A stretch of 64,000 bases of DNA from Daphnia pulex (taxonomy: Eukaryota > Arthropoda > Branchiopoda > Diplostraca > Daphniidae): positions 11,174,001 to 11,238,000 of the forward strand of contig NC_060019.1 in the NCBI RefSeq assembly GCF_021134715.1. The letters are read 5' to 3'. Positions 23,691 through 37,100 of the stretch are shown here, piece by piece (the stretch's first letter is position 1; each line of letters begins with the position of its first letter). The position numbers were made by a program, and so were the translations under genes. The notes under the pieces are model-generated. The model saw nothing but the letters and a program-made list of their open reading frames with translations, had not been told where the DNA came from and did not search any database.

Positions 23691-25060
23691 AAGTACTGAA
23701 ACTACATAATTTGACGGATGAAAATTTAAAAAAACTGTAATAAAGCCATTAGCGTTAGAAAACTATACGTATAGCTAACACTTCGTTTGCGACTAACAAG
23801 TGCCTCAATGAAGGATCATAACACAGAAACAGAGTTTAAGGCTAATGGTTGACTGATTAATAATTTAGAATTTCTCGGGTACCTAGGCATTCTCCCATGG
23901 TGAGTAACAGCGGACTGAAGTGGTCAAGCTTGTGAGTGGAGTAAGACAAATTGTGAACAAGCATACAAAGCATTATAGCCAGAAGAGCGGGCGTTACTAA
24001 GATAAGGATGGAGCAGAACGAAGATAGAAGTCACTCTTCTCGTCACTGACGAAAGCCAACATTGATGTCTCAAGTACATCACAATCACCAGCTGCATGCG
24101 TCAAATCCGCAACGTATCCCTGTAGACATTGGGCTGTCATAAAGCTCAGATTTCACCAACCCATTAATCCTACATAAAATAAAATAAATTTCGATCAAAG
24201 TACAAAGTTTCATGCATAAAAAAAAAAAAGATCTAGCTCATTACTTTGAGATATCATTCTCAACATTTAGCCATTATCACCCCAAAGGAAAAAAGGCTTT
24301 CCAAATTCCAATGTCAAGAACAGAACATTCAAAACTAATTCGAAAAATAGGTGTAGATTGAAACGTAAATCCACATCTTAGGATTTCAAGAATTACACCA
24401 AAATTAAACAATGGAATTTACTCTAGTATTTCTGGTTTCTGCACAATGGACAACAGTAAAGCTATGAGATTAGATGATTTGGCCAAGAGGAATTTACCTT
24501 TGACAAAAATAGCTATTTCACGATTGAAATAATTCCCAGGTGAAGCATGCCTGATGGGAAGATAAACATAAAAGCAATACATCATCTTCCTTCAATTCAG
24601 CACTTTCTTTTTGACTGATTCTAAAACTAACATTTTTAGACACATTAAAGACAAATTAGCTCTAATCTTCAAGAAAACATTACTGTACATACCACATGTA
24701 AAAAAACGGTGAAGAACGTAAGCAAAGTAAATGTAGATTCACCAACACCAGAGACAATAGCAGCTTATTCCGAGTCAAGCACTCCTTTCAGCATCTTAGC
24801 ATTGAGCATCAAACCCAATCATTCAGCAGTTTGAATTAATCTACCTTTCGAACATTAGAGGGGAAAAGATTGCTTTAACTTTGAAATACACAGTAATTAC
24901 AAAATGAAATTAGCATGCTAAGGATTTCTTTCAAAGTGTAGTTTAAGCCAAATGAAAATGGATGAAAATGTGATGAAATATCCAATACAGAATATATTGA
25001 ATTAGACTAGTTTTAATTGGAAAACAAATATAAAAAATAGTTACCATTCCATCAAGTTTC
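23690..25060 (-). pseudogene. Decayed family copy B of a tandem duplication
   Basis: Head-to-tail partner of copy A. Landmarks: CATGGTGAGTAACAGCGG at 23896-23913 (22530-22547 in A) and ACATTACTGTACATACCACA at 24677 (23111 in A). The offset grows from 1366 to 1566 bases, so B has about 200 extra bases in its middle. A further truncated piece of the first landmark appears near 25108 (CATGGTGAG, then GTGAGTGG). No intact frame remains. Confidence 0.4.
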
Positions 25061-25429
25061 TACTTTCTAGTACGAGACGACATTTCTGCATACGGACAGC
25101 ACTCGGACACATGGTGAGACGACTCACCGTGAGTGGGACTGAAATTGTAGGCAAAATAACCTTTAAATTCACAAAATACTACAGAACACATCTAATTCAC
25201 ATGCACAATAGCAGTCATAGGTAACAACAAGAAAAAAATACCTTTCTAGATGCAAAACGTACGTTGAAGTTCGCAGACATGACTAAAATACTCAGACCAT
25301 GCAGCGTGCACCGTCCCAGACTCCCAGTTCTACAGTCTGCACCTTACTGACTGTAGTACTGTACTGTTGCTACGGCCTACGGTAAACTGTACTTTGTACT
25401 GAATGCAACACCAAACCCCTGGTGGACGA

Positions 25430-25850
25430 ATTCTAACCCTACCTTTTGACAAAAATTTAACCCCCAACCCATGCCACAACCTTTTGAACAAAAAATTCTA
25501 ACCCCTACCTTTTAACAAAAATCTTAACAACCTTCAACAACCACTTGTAATCATAAATATTGATAAAACATAGAAAAAAATTTACCACCTTCGTTCCATT
25601 GGCTATTACTTCAAAGCGTCGTCATGAGGAAATTCCAACCCCAACCAATGCCCCAACCTTGAGAAAAATATTCTAACCATGTTCTAACCCAACCTGACCC
25701 AACCTTTTGGGGAAAAAAAACTTAACAAAATTCAACAACCACTGGTTAGTGGTTATCATAAATATGGCAACAAGTTGATAAAACGTGGAAAAAAATTCCA
25801 AATTCCTCTATGCCTCTACTAGTAGTACCAAATTCCTCTACTAGGTGACT
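25430..25850. repeat. Two diverged direct repeats rich in TTCTAACCC/CAACCTTTT
   Basis: A unit of about 160 bases (25435-25595) recurs at about 25635-25805. Shared are the order TTCTAACCC, CAACCTTTT, AACTTAACAA, TTCAACAACCACT, ATCATAAATAT and TTGATAAAAC. A small tandem duplication, ACCAAATTCCTCTACTAG-like, follows at 25797-25845. Confidence 0.6.
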
Positions 25851-26663
<813 letters not shown>

Positions 26664-26863
26664 AAGATTCCCATTGTATTTATTTTTATAGTTCATGCAT
26701 GCATTTCAAGGAAAATGTTATAAAAATGAATGTATGGTAGAAGTATGGTTGACCAATTCATGTGCATCTCTTAAAACTTCTAAAGATAATTCTCGTTCAA
26801 GCTGTCACTCAAGGATTTAGCTGTAAATATAAAGAGGGTTAAATTTCCTTTTTTCAAATTATG

Positions 26864-27578
<715 letters not shown>

Positions 27579-27682
27579 TTTTCCGCTCAATCAAAATCTG
27601 GCTGAAAGGGAATAAGACACAAACTCTTAAGCTATTATAGTTAATATACGAAAATGCTTTAAACTTTTGTTTGAGAGATTGA

Positions 27683-27967
27683 CTATATTGGAAATGAATA
27701 AATAATTCTTGAGAGCAGAGAGCAAGAAATTGTCCTATTGATGACCAGTCCACTAATGAACATGGGAACAATTTCTCGTGCCCTACAAACGCGGAATATC
27801 AGTAACAAATAGAGTGCAAGCAACAAAGATGTCTTCAAAGTCCAAAACCAATCCAAGTTCAATAGGAAATTATCACCTATCGATAACATAGTTATCAGGA
27901 CGGCGCTCGTTGCTATAGGCAGAAGGAATGGGAAGTCGTAAAAATTGATAATAAAAGCCAAACACAT
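27683..27967 (-). CDS. Unidentified hydrophobic open frame upstream of REEP copy 1
   Basis: An ATG at 27967 opens about 95 codons with three hydrophobic segments (for example FPFLLPIATSAVLITMLSI and LKTSLLLALYLLLIF). A GTGATA donor-like site inside it and an acceptor (CGTTTGTAG) further on would splice to another long frame. It could be a small membrane protein gene, an upstream exon of the REEP gene, or chance. I do not recognise it. Confidence 0.2.
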   Translation of the reverse strand: MCLAFIINFYDFPFLLPIATSAVLITMLSIGDNFLLNLDWFWTLKTSLLLALYLLLIFRVCRAREIVPMFISGLVINRTISCSLLSRIIYSFPI

Positions 27968-28868
27968 TATTTCACTAACGTTTTCAATATTTTTTAAACA
28001 GAAATGCCGCTACGATGAAATAGTCCAAACAGACAATAACAAAAAGATAACTCGACGAGCTTAGAAATTGGCAATTTTTTCATTGCAGTTGTAGATAATG
28101 TAAGGACATAGTGTTCATTGTGATATAACATACTAGGCTGTTGCGCGAGTTGCTCTAAACAATCTTCTTGACCATGTTCGATGTAGCGATAAAAATATTC
28201 AAATTAACTATCGATTTCAGCTATCTAGCGGGAAAATGCAGACGATTTCAATTGTGCACGTCGTACACGTGCTTTTAAAAAAATTAACGAAAGAAACTTT
28301 ATTCTTTAGTATTATTGTCACGCTCTTCCACAATCTCGTTAAAAACTACCGATCCGTGATATCTTTTATTTCACTTCATTAGCCAACCGTGTGAAGAAAT
28401 ACGTAAATGTTGAAATTTTTATCGTTTTTGTAGCGGCTGTTCAAACTCCAATGTTTACTCAAACGTGCCTAAAGCCTTAAACACATGCTTATTAAAAAAT
28501 CCCTTATTGCAAAAGACATATCTTATCAGCAGTTAGAAAATTAAGTTCAAAAACATAGATAAAACAGCAAAAATATTCTTAATACAAAAAAGGAATTTAA
28601 ATGAAAGTTCATTCATGTAATTGATTTATGATAAAAACTCTAATTTCGAAAAATATAAGTCAGCCTCATTTTGAGGGATCAATATTTGAATTTAAAAAAT
28701 CATTGTAAGTGACTTGTTTCTGTATTGTAAGTTCAAGTTTACAAAAAGTTATGAAAACGGATTCAATCAATAATTCAGGACAGTCTCGCGTGACTAATTT
28801 TGAAAGGAATTACAGAATTTTCAAAATAGATTCGAAGAGAAGAAAACACACAGAATGAAAATATTAAC
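27968..28868. other. Intergenic region
   Basis: AT-rich spacer between the two REEP genes. I see no coding exon, RNA gene or repeat in it. Confidence 0.6.
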
Positions 28869-29635
<767 letters not shown>

Positions 29636-29996
29636 GATGGTAGTTTTGGATTAGTCTGCTTAAAAAAGAAAAATTCAGGTTTATTGTATTTTGAGCCAAC
29701 TGTATAATTATAGCCAATGACATAATGTCTCATGCAATGCCCCTGTCATGTCTATATCGCAATTCACAGAAATGTGAAGGACTGGTTGGAACTTCATTAT
29801 CTACACACAAAGGGCTCAGTTCAAATATCTCAACTGCATTACATCAAAGGACTGGAAATGCGAGCAGCACTTAAAAAAAAAAACCGGTTTCGAGATAATA
29901 TTAAGTCTAAAGAATCGACGAAGCAGAACCTGTTTTCTACAATTCAAAGAACCGGAATTCTACCGATTTTGAATGTGAGCACCTAAATAACTTACG

Positions 29997-30250
29997 GTTT
30001 TAGAAGAAGAAGAGCCGTTGGATAGATGTGTGTGTTACTGGTCCCCTATGTGTAGAGAACTAAAAGTAAAAAGGACGCAGCAACGGCCAACGAGCTCACA
30101 ATGAACCGAGTGGTGGAAAATAAAAGGAGAGAAAAAATTTTTTGGAGAAAGAAGAAAAAAAGTTGTTTGGTTATTTCCGGGGAGTGGAGTCTCAGCAGTA
30201 CTGTGTGTGTAGTAGTACACTCGACAGTCGGCAGGAGGGAGGGACATCCT
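29997..30250 (-). promoter_or_regulatory. Promoter and non-coding first exon of REEP copy 2 (inferred)
   Basis: On the minus strand a sequence ending AAACC|GTAAGT (donor about 29996) precedes the 5' UTR acceptor near 29660, implying an untranslated exon in this interval. The exact start site was not determined. Confidence 0.4.
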
Positions 30251-33200
30251 CTCGTGTGCCAAATTTAGCAATTTAGCTCAAAAGGGCTCCGTCCCGCTGG
30301 AATTCACATGATAATAAATTCTTATATTAATCTATTTTCACTTCCAACAGATTATTTGTGTCACTATCAATTCTAATGGCTTCCCAGAATATTTATTAAA
30401 CTAGATTTTTTTTAATCATTTTTAATTTAAAATTCGATAAATGTGTTTTTGTAGAGCGCAGCGTGGGCTCTCTCCCAGGGTGGTGTAATTGCCCTAAATT
30501 GGGAAAACGAATGGGAATTTCCAGGTCATTGTTACACTTCCATTGGAAATCAACTTACAGACTGGGAAATGTGTGACAGTAATGGATTGAAAGTAGAGAG
30601 ACGAGGCCTAGATTTCCCATCTAAACCCAATCGATTCTCATCTAGAGACTACACAAAGGAATACATTGGTGCCGTCACAGTAACATGTATAACACCATTA
30701 ATGTTCGTTGGGCGTTACATTGTCCAAACCTAATCATGTTCAATTCGACTAGGGGTCATTTAGGAAATAAACTAGGCCAATATAATTAACATCAATGTCA
30801 CACTGTTACAACAACCGGTAACAACCCAAATTGGAGACACTGAATTTCAAAAGAAGATCTTTGGCTGAGCTATATAAGAAGGATAGAAGCCCAACGCAGA
30901 CACTTGTTATCGTGCAACATGTTATTATACGTATTGTAGAGCTATATATATTGACCGGCGTGAGATTTACACGCAGTGTAACAGTAGTAGTAATAGGAAA
31001 TCAATCCGACTTGCAGCTATATAGCGAAAGTCAGTTTCCTTCAACATCTCACGTTTCTCTCTCTCTTGTTCAGATTTCATCTGCTATTACTGTATATATC
31101 CTGCACGATGGGATATAAATACAAACTCGAATCATTCCAGCAAACGATATCGATCGATCAACTTTTGTTGAAAAAAAGCCGGGACTTGACTCGTCTCTCC
31201 GCGTCTATAGCTGCGCATTATTTTTCGCACCCCTTTGAAGCTATTTTCGTTCCAATCGAGCGGAAGTTTTAGAATTGAAAAAAGTTGACGAGAGTTTGAA
31301 CGCAAAAAAAAACAAATTGATGAAGAAGAAGGAAAAAATCCCATTTCCATCATTTTCTTTTCCGTTTTGCAGCCGGCGTTTTTCAAAAGAGTTGACTAAA
31401 CTTTAGTGAATGACTATATGGCCTCCGTCGGAAGAAAGGAAAGCGACGACGGATCGAATATCTTTCCGATGATGATTTTTCCTTTTTTCATTTCCGCTGT
31501 TAGCTATTCTTCCCTATTACATATAAAGGCCATCAAATAGATGGTAATAAGATCAATCCTTTTTCTTTCATGAATACATTTTCCGGCTCTTATTTTTTAA
31601 ATAGATTCTTCATGGGACATGATCAGGTGGCAAGACAATACATCCAGCTATAGCTAGCTACTTTACAGTTTATACTATACTTATGTATATACGCGTTGGA
31701 CAGTAAAAACTCGTCCGTCTCCCGAGAGAGGCAAAGATAAGTTGCTGGTAACACGAGAAAGACATCAAAACTGTAGCCACAGTAAAGCTCTTGTATATCT
31801 CTCGACCCCCAAAAGTTGCTATAGTATTCTTTCTTCCACTGCTGGAGAGAGCGAGTGTGAACGACAGAATTCAGAAAGGGAGATCAGAGTCAGGGACCCC
31901 CCCCCCCCCAGTCTATATTTATGTATGCACACACACACATACCATGTTCTGTATATTTATATATTCGGTAGCCGAGTTCGTCGCGATGACACCACCCTTT
32001 TTAAGGATTTGGAGGTCTCTCTGTTGGCGCATGACAGATTTTCTTTTTTACTTGGGGGCACAAATGCAATACTGGTATATAGTAGTACTCGTTTTTATTT
32101 TTATGTTCTCACGTTTGGTCGCTCATAACGAGATAGAAAATAAAATATAAAAAGACAAAAACGAGGATGCCGTACACTTTCCAACTTGTATTCTCTCTAT
32201 AATGATTCCTTACGAGTGCTGCTGGGCGAAAACACTTGTGAAATCAAGTTCATGTTCGTGTCCATGTCAACGGAAAAGTCTAAACCCTTTTTTTTGGGTG
32301 TACATTGACGGTCAGAGTTTGTAAGTTGTTTTTTTAAAAAGGAAAATAGATTTTTCTTTTCAATTTGTGTGTGACATATCCTGCAGGATTGGTTCACTCG
32401 GGGAGTTTTGATCAATAGCCGTAGTCGTTGCGGATCGATATATATACACACATGCACAGTGTGCACACGGTAACTGAAGCGACAGCAGCATCCTGTCTGC
32501 GTCACCAGCTTGGCTGTGCTGCTGCTGTGGTCCCCGGAGTGATTACATTGTAACAACTTTGGCCAATGAAAGAAACGAGAAGAAGAAGACGAATGAATTC
32601 TTTATTATAAAAACGAGAGCCGCTCCATAGACTCTATTGTCTTTTTTAGAATCCATTTGCGAGTTACCTACCTTTTTTTGCCATTATTATTTTACCTTTA
32701 GACTCTTTTTTGTGTGTTCCTTTTGGCCCGGCTGCATCGATCCACCTTTTATATTATATCATCAATCTGGTGAGCACTCAGATGCGAACAGAATCTCAAC
32801 ATTGGGTTATATTCCGTGGCCCACGGATTGTTAGAGATGCTGCTATCTTTGTGACCCGACTACTAAGATGTACTACCCCGGCGAAAAAGTGGAGTGGACT
32901 AATAAATCCTGATCATTACATCACCCAATTTCATCTAAATAAAACCCCCCTTTTTTATGTCTAACCCTCGTATTAAAAATGAAGTGAAAAGAAATGAGAA
33001 AAGAATTTGATATAGTTTACCGTGGACGCTGAAAAGAAGCGGAATAATCCTGGATACAACATCCGACTCTAGTCTATATAGAGACTATCTAAGCACTTGA
33101 CACTAATCCTTGACGGCAGGTCGTTAAATATCTTCCCTTAGTAAATGATATAGTCGCATAGTTTTTATCACCTTTCTCTTTGATGACGTTCATCACCTGC

Positions 33201-34423
33201 CATCACAGACTCTATTACTCTCTCCCTCATTTTCCAGAGTGTCGGTTTCCCTTCATTATACGACGACGTCACCAAAGTTGGCCTCTATCACATCACCCAA
33301 ATGTAATTCAAAACTTTTTTTGGGTTTTTTTTACGGTTCGTAATTTGTATTCTTTTTATTTTATTTTCTGGCCATCATCAACACAATAACGACATGATAT
33401 ATGCAGACATCAATTCTCGATTCACGTATAAATGGTATAGAATTAAACGGTAGGGATATATAATAGTTTTGAAATGATAATTTAAAATTAAAGTGTTCCG
33501 GGGCAGGGTGTTCTATTATAAGTAGTTAATAATCTTGATTGATAATTGATCGGGTAATCCGCAAAGGGTTATACATGTTACATTTAAGACGTGCGCGGCC
33601 ATGTGAGCTCCTCTTCTATAATATCGACCGCTGAACATTGTCAAACTCCCATCAGCAGCAAACAACCACATTGTTTTTCTTTTCTTTTTCTCCCCCAGCG
33701 CTGCTCAGGGATTAGTTGGACAAAGGTGATTGGATGTTGGGGTGAGTCGGTACGCAAGTGCAGGTCAAAGTCCGTAATAAAAGCATTCGCAGTCGGCTGT
33801 ACCATTTTCGGTTGTGTCTCCCTTTCGGAACGGCGACATCTGAAACAAAAAACATCGCAGACATAAATTGGCTGTCATTCCTTATATGTCAAGGTATACA
33901 GTAAAAACACACACACAGTTGTTATAAAGGGGAAATAAAAAAGATATAAGGCTTATGGACAAAGTTCTTATTGATTTAAAACGAAATAAAAGAAAATGGG
34001 GGACTATATAATGTGTGTAGTATGGATTTTTTCTCATTGGTGGGACGACGACGGGCGATGCCTGGGACACGCGCGAATGCACAGTGAGAAGAAACAGCTC
34101 GACATCATTTCGCGCTTCAAGTATTCATCCAAGATTCATGAAGCGAACACAAAAGGGACTTGAATACATGTACAGTAGTTTTAGATGGAAAAGAAAAAAG
34201 ATTCAAGATGTAAACGTCGGACATTTATTTGCGCTAGACACACATTTCCCTATATATATAGCCCATAGCGCGTGATTACTAAATTATTGTCGAAAATTCA
34301 ATTATTAAATTTCCCCGGCCGCGTCAATTAACTCTATAGCCGACTATATTCTATATATTAACGGCTAATCCTATATCTAGTGTACTATAGAGAGAGAAAG
34401 AGACTGGTGCTGAGCTGTGAACG
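30251..34423. other. Long non-coding stretch
   Basis: About 4.2 kb without a supportable exon. It contains many TATATA tracts, CT/GT-rich segments, and a 13-base C run at 31897-31909. It may include far introns or the 3' end of the disordered minus-strand gene at 34999-36903, whose last exon I could not find. Regulatory content is likely but not demonstrable here. Confidence 0.5.
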
Positions 34424-34549
34424 ATGCGCCTATTGTTGGTGGCGATGGGTTCGATTGTGTTGCTCAACGTCAATATTAGAGGTTGGCGTAATATAGCATA
34501 TATAGTAGTATACCGGCTAACGCTCATACTTTACGGTAGGGGGGTATAG
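34424..34549 (+). CDS. Small signal-peptide-like open frame
   Basis: An ATG at 34424 opens 41 codons beginning MRLLLVAMGSIVLLNVNIR, resembling a secretion signal, with a possible donor (AG|GTTGGC) after it. No partner exon was found. It could be the first exon of a secreted peptide gene, or chance. Confidence 0.12.
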   Translation: MRLLLVAMGSIVLLNVNIRGWRNIAYIVVYRLTLILYGRGV

Positions 34550-34998
34550 ACATCTAATATTGACGAAGACGGCGTGTATACATTGGACGCAACAGCGAGA
34601 GAAAACGGCGGGGATAATCAAGCGGGGCCCATTTTCCTTTGATGGCGGAATGATTGCGCTCCTCACACGCGCATCCAAACATATTCCCGCACGCTCTGCT
34701 CCGGTCGTGAAATATTATAGAAAAGTTTCACCCAGACTATTTGTTTTATTTGTTTTTTTCGCCGAAATATAATCAAGCAAATACGACAAAAAAGGAAATA
34801 AGAGTCGGGAGAAATATGTGTATGTAGGAATGAATTAGGCCTAGAAAAGGAAATATTTTTAATTACTTTGCCGCTTCAACCCTTTTTCTATTCATCAACA
34901 CTTGACGTCGCTGACGGGCTTTTTAGTACTAGGCAATCGCGTCTATATATTACAAGACAATAATATCTATAGAAGGAAAAGAAATTCAATCAACTTAC

Positions 34999-36903
34999 GT
35001 TGCAATTCGAGACTTAATTTGCTCTTCTGCTCCATCTTTTACCACGACGTGTGGCAAAGTCACAAATACAAGAAAAAGGACAAATTCAGATTAGAATGTC
35101 GTCAAATAGAGTTGAAACGAATATTTTAGAACGAAAAAGATTCCGCCACGGTTATTTACTTGAAATGTCGATACCTTGCTGGCTACGTGACCGCGTCTGA
35201 GCGTCTCTTCTTGAGCTGAGCGGAGCAACTGGAGAACGAATCCCGTCGCCAAATCCATGAGTTCCTCGTCGTTTTTCAAAGCGTTTAGCCGGTCGAAGAG
35301 ATCGCAAGTCGGATCGTGCTGATTCGTCATCCCTTCAACACCCACCTCCTCGACAGTCACTAATATAGAAACGCCAGATGAATGATAATACACACACAAA
35401 CAAACCAACCGAATAATGATGTATACACCGCGGTTAAGTGGCCCCCCAGTCATCTTGAAACGGTTCATCACAACTTGAAGGGTTTTTCTCTAGCTCTTAT
35501 TTTTTGAAAAAAACATTTCTACTATAGCTGTTAAGGCTTCAACGAGACAAGAAGGAGACGGATCGATAGGAGAGATCCAACCGAGTGCAAACACACAGAG
35601 AGACAGTCACAGAAAAATAGAAACTGACGTCAATACAGTCATCTCTCTCCATCCGTATAATCGATGGTCGAATAAAATGTGTACACACACAGCCTTATAT
35701 AGCACAGCACTTGAGTCATTAGGTACCTGATAACGTCGTCATTGTGCCGTCGGGCTCGTCGGCTCTCGATTGTAATTCGTTCAGCTCGTCTTGGTCCATC
35801 TTGGCCGCCACGATCGACTCGCTCTCCTGTTGAGGCGACTGGGCGCTCTCCAGGGCCGATTCCGGAGTCGGACTCAACATTTTCCGATCGGAAATCACTC
35901 CTGATGGTTGGTGGTGATGCTGTTCACCGATAAAGGTGAGCATCGACGGGAAAATGTCGTGGCTACTCACCGGGTTGCTGCCCGAATCCAAACTGGAATA
36001 TCGCCTTCCGGCACCGGGTCGGATAATTCCGACTCCGCCGCCGCGCTGGTCGGCGCCTTCGACGGATGCCGTCTGTTGAGCTGCGCTGGATCCTGGCACC
36101 AGACTTAAGGATCGACTGAATTGAACGCGTTTTACCGGTTTACCGGCCTCTGATGATGGCGAGTTTATCTCCTCCCAGATGATGCGTTGAGGCGAGTGAC
36201 TGGCCACCACCGGAAGAGTCTTTTCTTCCGGCAGGATCGCTGCTGGATCTGTTATCAGGATCAACGGATCAGCCGGTTCCTCGGCAACTTGTGGCGATGG
36301 CTCCTGCTGATTCTGGCTGGACTCGCCACGCGGAATCTGAGTGACGGCACTGATCTGACTGATTTCTTCGCAGTCGGAAGATTCTTCCGACTCACCGGCC
36401 GTTTTGAGCCCGTCGTCGTCAATGGGACTGAGGGCGTCACCGATTTGATTGACGTAAATGATTGTCGCTTCGATCGCCGGTTGTGCTGCTGCTACCGGTG
36501 GTTGTTGTGCTGTGCTGGACGGCGATTCCATCAATTCAACAGGATCGGCTTGCATGGCGGAATCGGAGAAATTGGTTTTGTTAGTCTCCGTCGCGTGATG
36601 TTTGCGCTGCTTGTGCTGTTTCTCCTCTTTGTAGCGGAAACTGTAGGCCTTGGGAGAAGTGGTCGACGACGACGACGGCGGTGGCGGCTCATCTTCGACA
36701 ACTTCCGGATCCCAAATGTCAATCATTCCGACGACGTCCGGCACGGGAGATGTCACGCGAATGGTTGGCGTTTGCGGCGGCGTTCCCGTGCTGGTCGATC
36801 GACTGCCGTAAGCAATTCGTTGGTGACCTCCGCTCGTAGAAGTTGAAGTAGAAGATGATGACGACGATTGATTCTTACCACCGTGACGGAACGAGTAGGA
36901 CAT
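34999..36903 (-). CDS. Long disordered Ser/Pro/Glu-rich protein of unknown function (3' end not found)
   Basis: Minus-strand coding exons 36903-35727 and 35359-35175 are clear and join in phase 1. A third, 35035-34999 (MEQKSKLSLELQ), is tentative, and the stop codon was not located. An untranslated exon lies upstream, with an intron at about 37012-36953. The first 392 residues are intrinsically disordered: poly-Ser, SQ/SP sites, a repeated YSFR motif (MSYSFRHGGK, AYSFRYKEE), a conserved-looking VGMIDIWDPEVVEDEPPPP segment and a basic KRVQFSRSLSLVP site. The second exon is different and likely structured: an amphipathic helix (DEELMDLATGFVLQLL, SAQEETLRRG) that could bind a partner. I do not recognise the family. 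Confidence 0.6.
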
Positions 36904-37100
36904 TTTCTAGCTGGTTGGAATTTTCAACGCTGCTGAATAGATCTGTAGAAATTTTATTAATAGTCGACTAAAAACAAATATATAGAGATGATGCGGTGTA
37001 GTAGAGACTTACCTAATAATCCTGGTCGGCGGATGAGAGCGGGAGAACATGAGAGCGATCAACAGCCGCGATCACTCTGTCAAGGTTCGTAGCACTGTGA
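36904..37100 (-). promoter_or_regulatory. 5' UTR and likely promoter of the disordered protein gene
   Basis: On the minus strand the sequence upstream of the ATG has an acceptor (TTTCTACAG) at about 36953 and a perfect donor (ATTAG|GTAAGT) at 37012, so the first exon is untranslated. Transcription should start a short way upstream of 37013. Confidence 0.5.

Noticed and set aside
36187-36846. 219-codon plus-strand frame
   Set aside because: Shadow of the disordered minus-strand exon; its Arg/Leu/Cys-rich composition is the complement of Ser/Pro/Glu codons.
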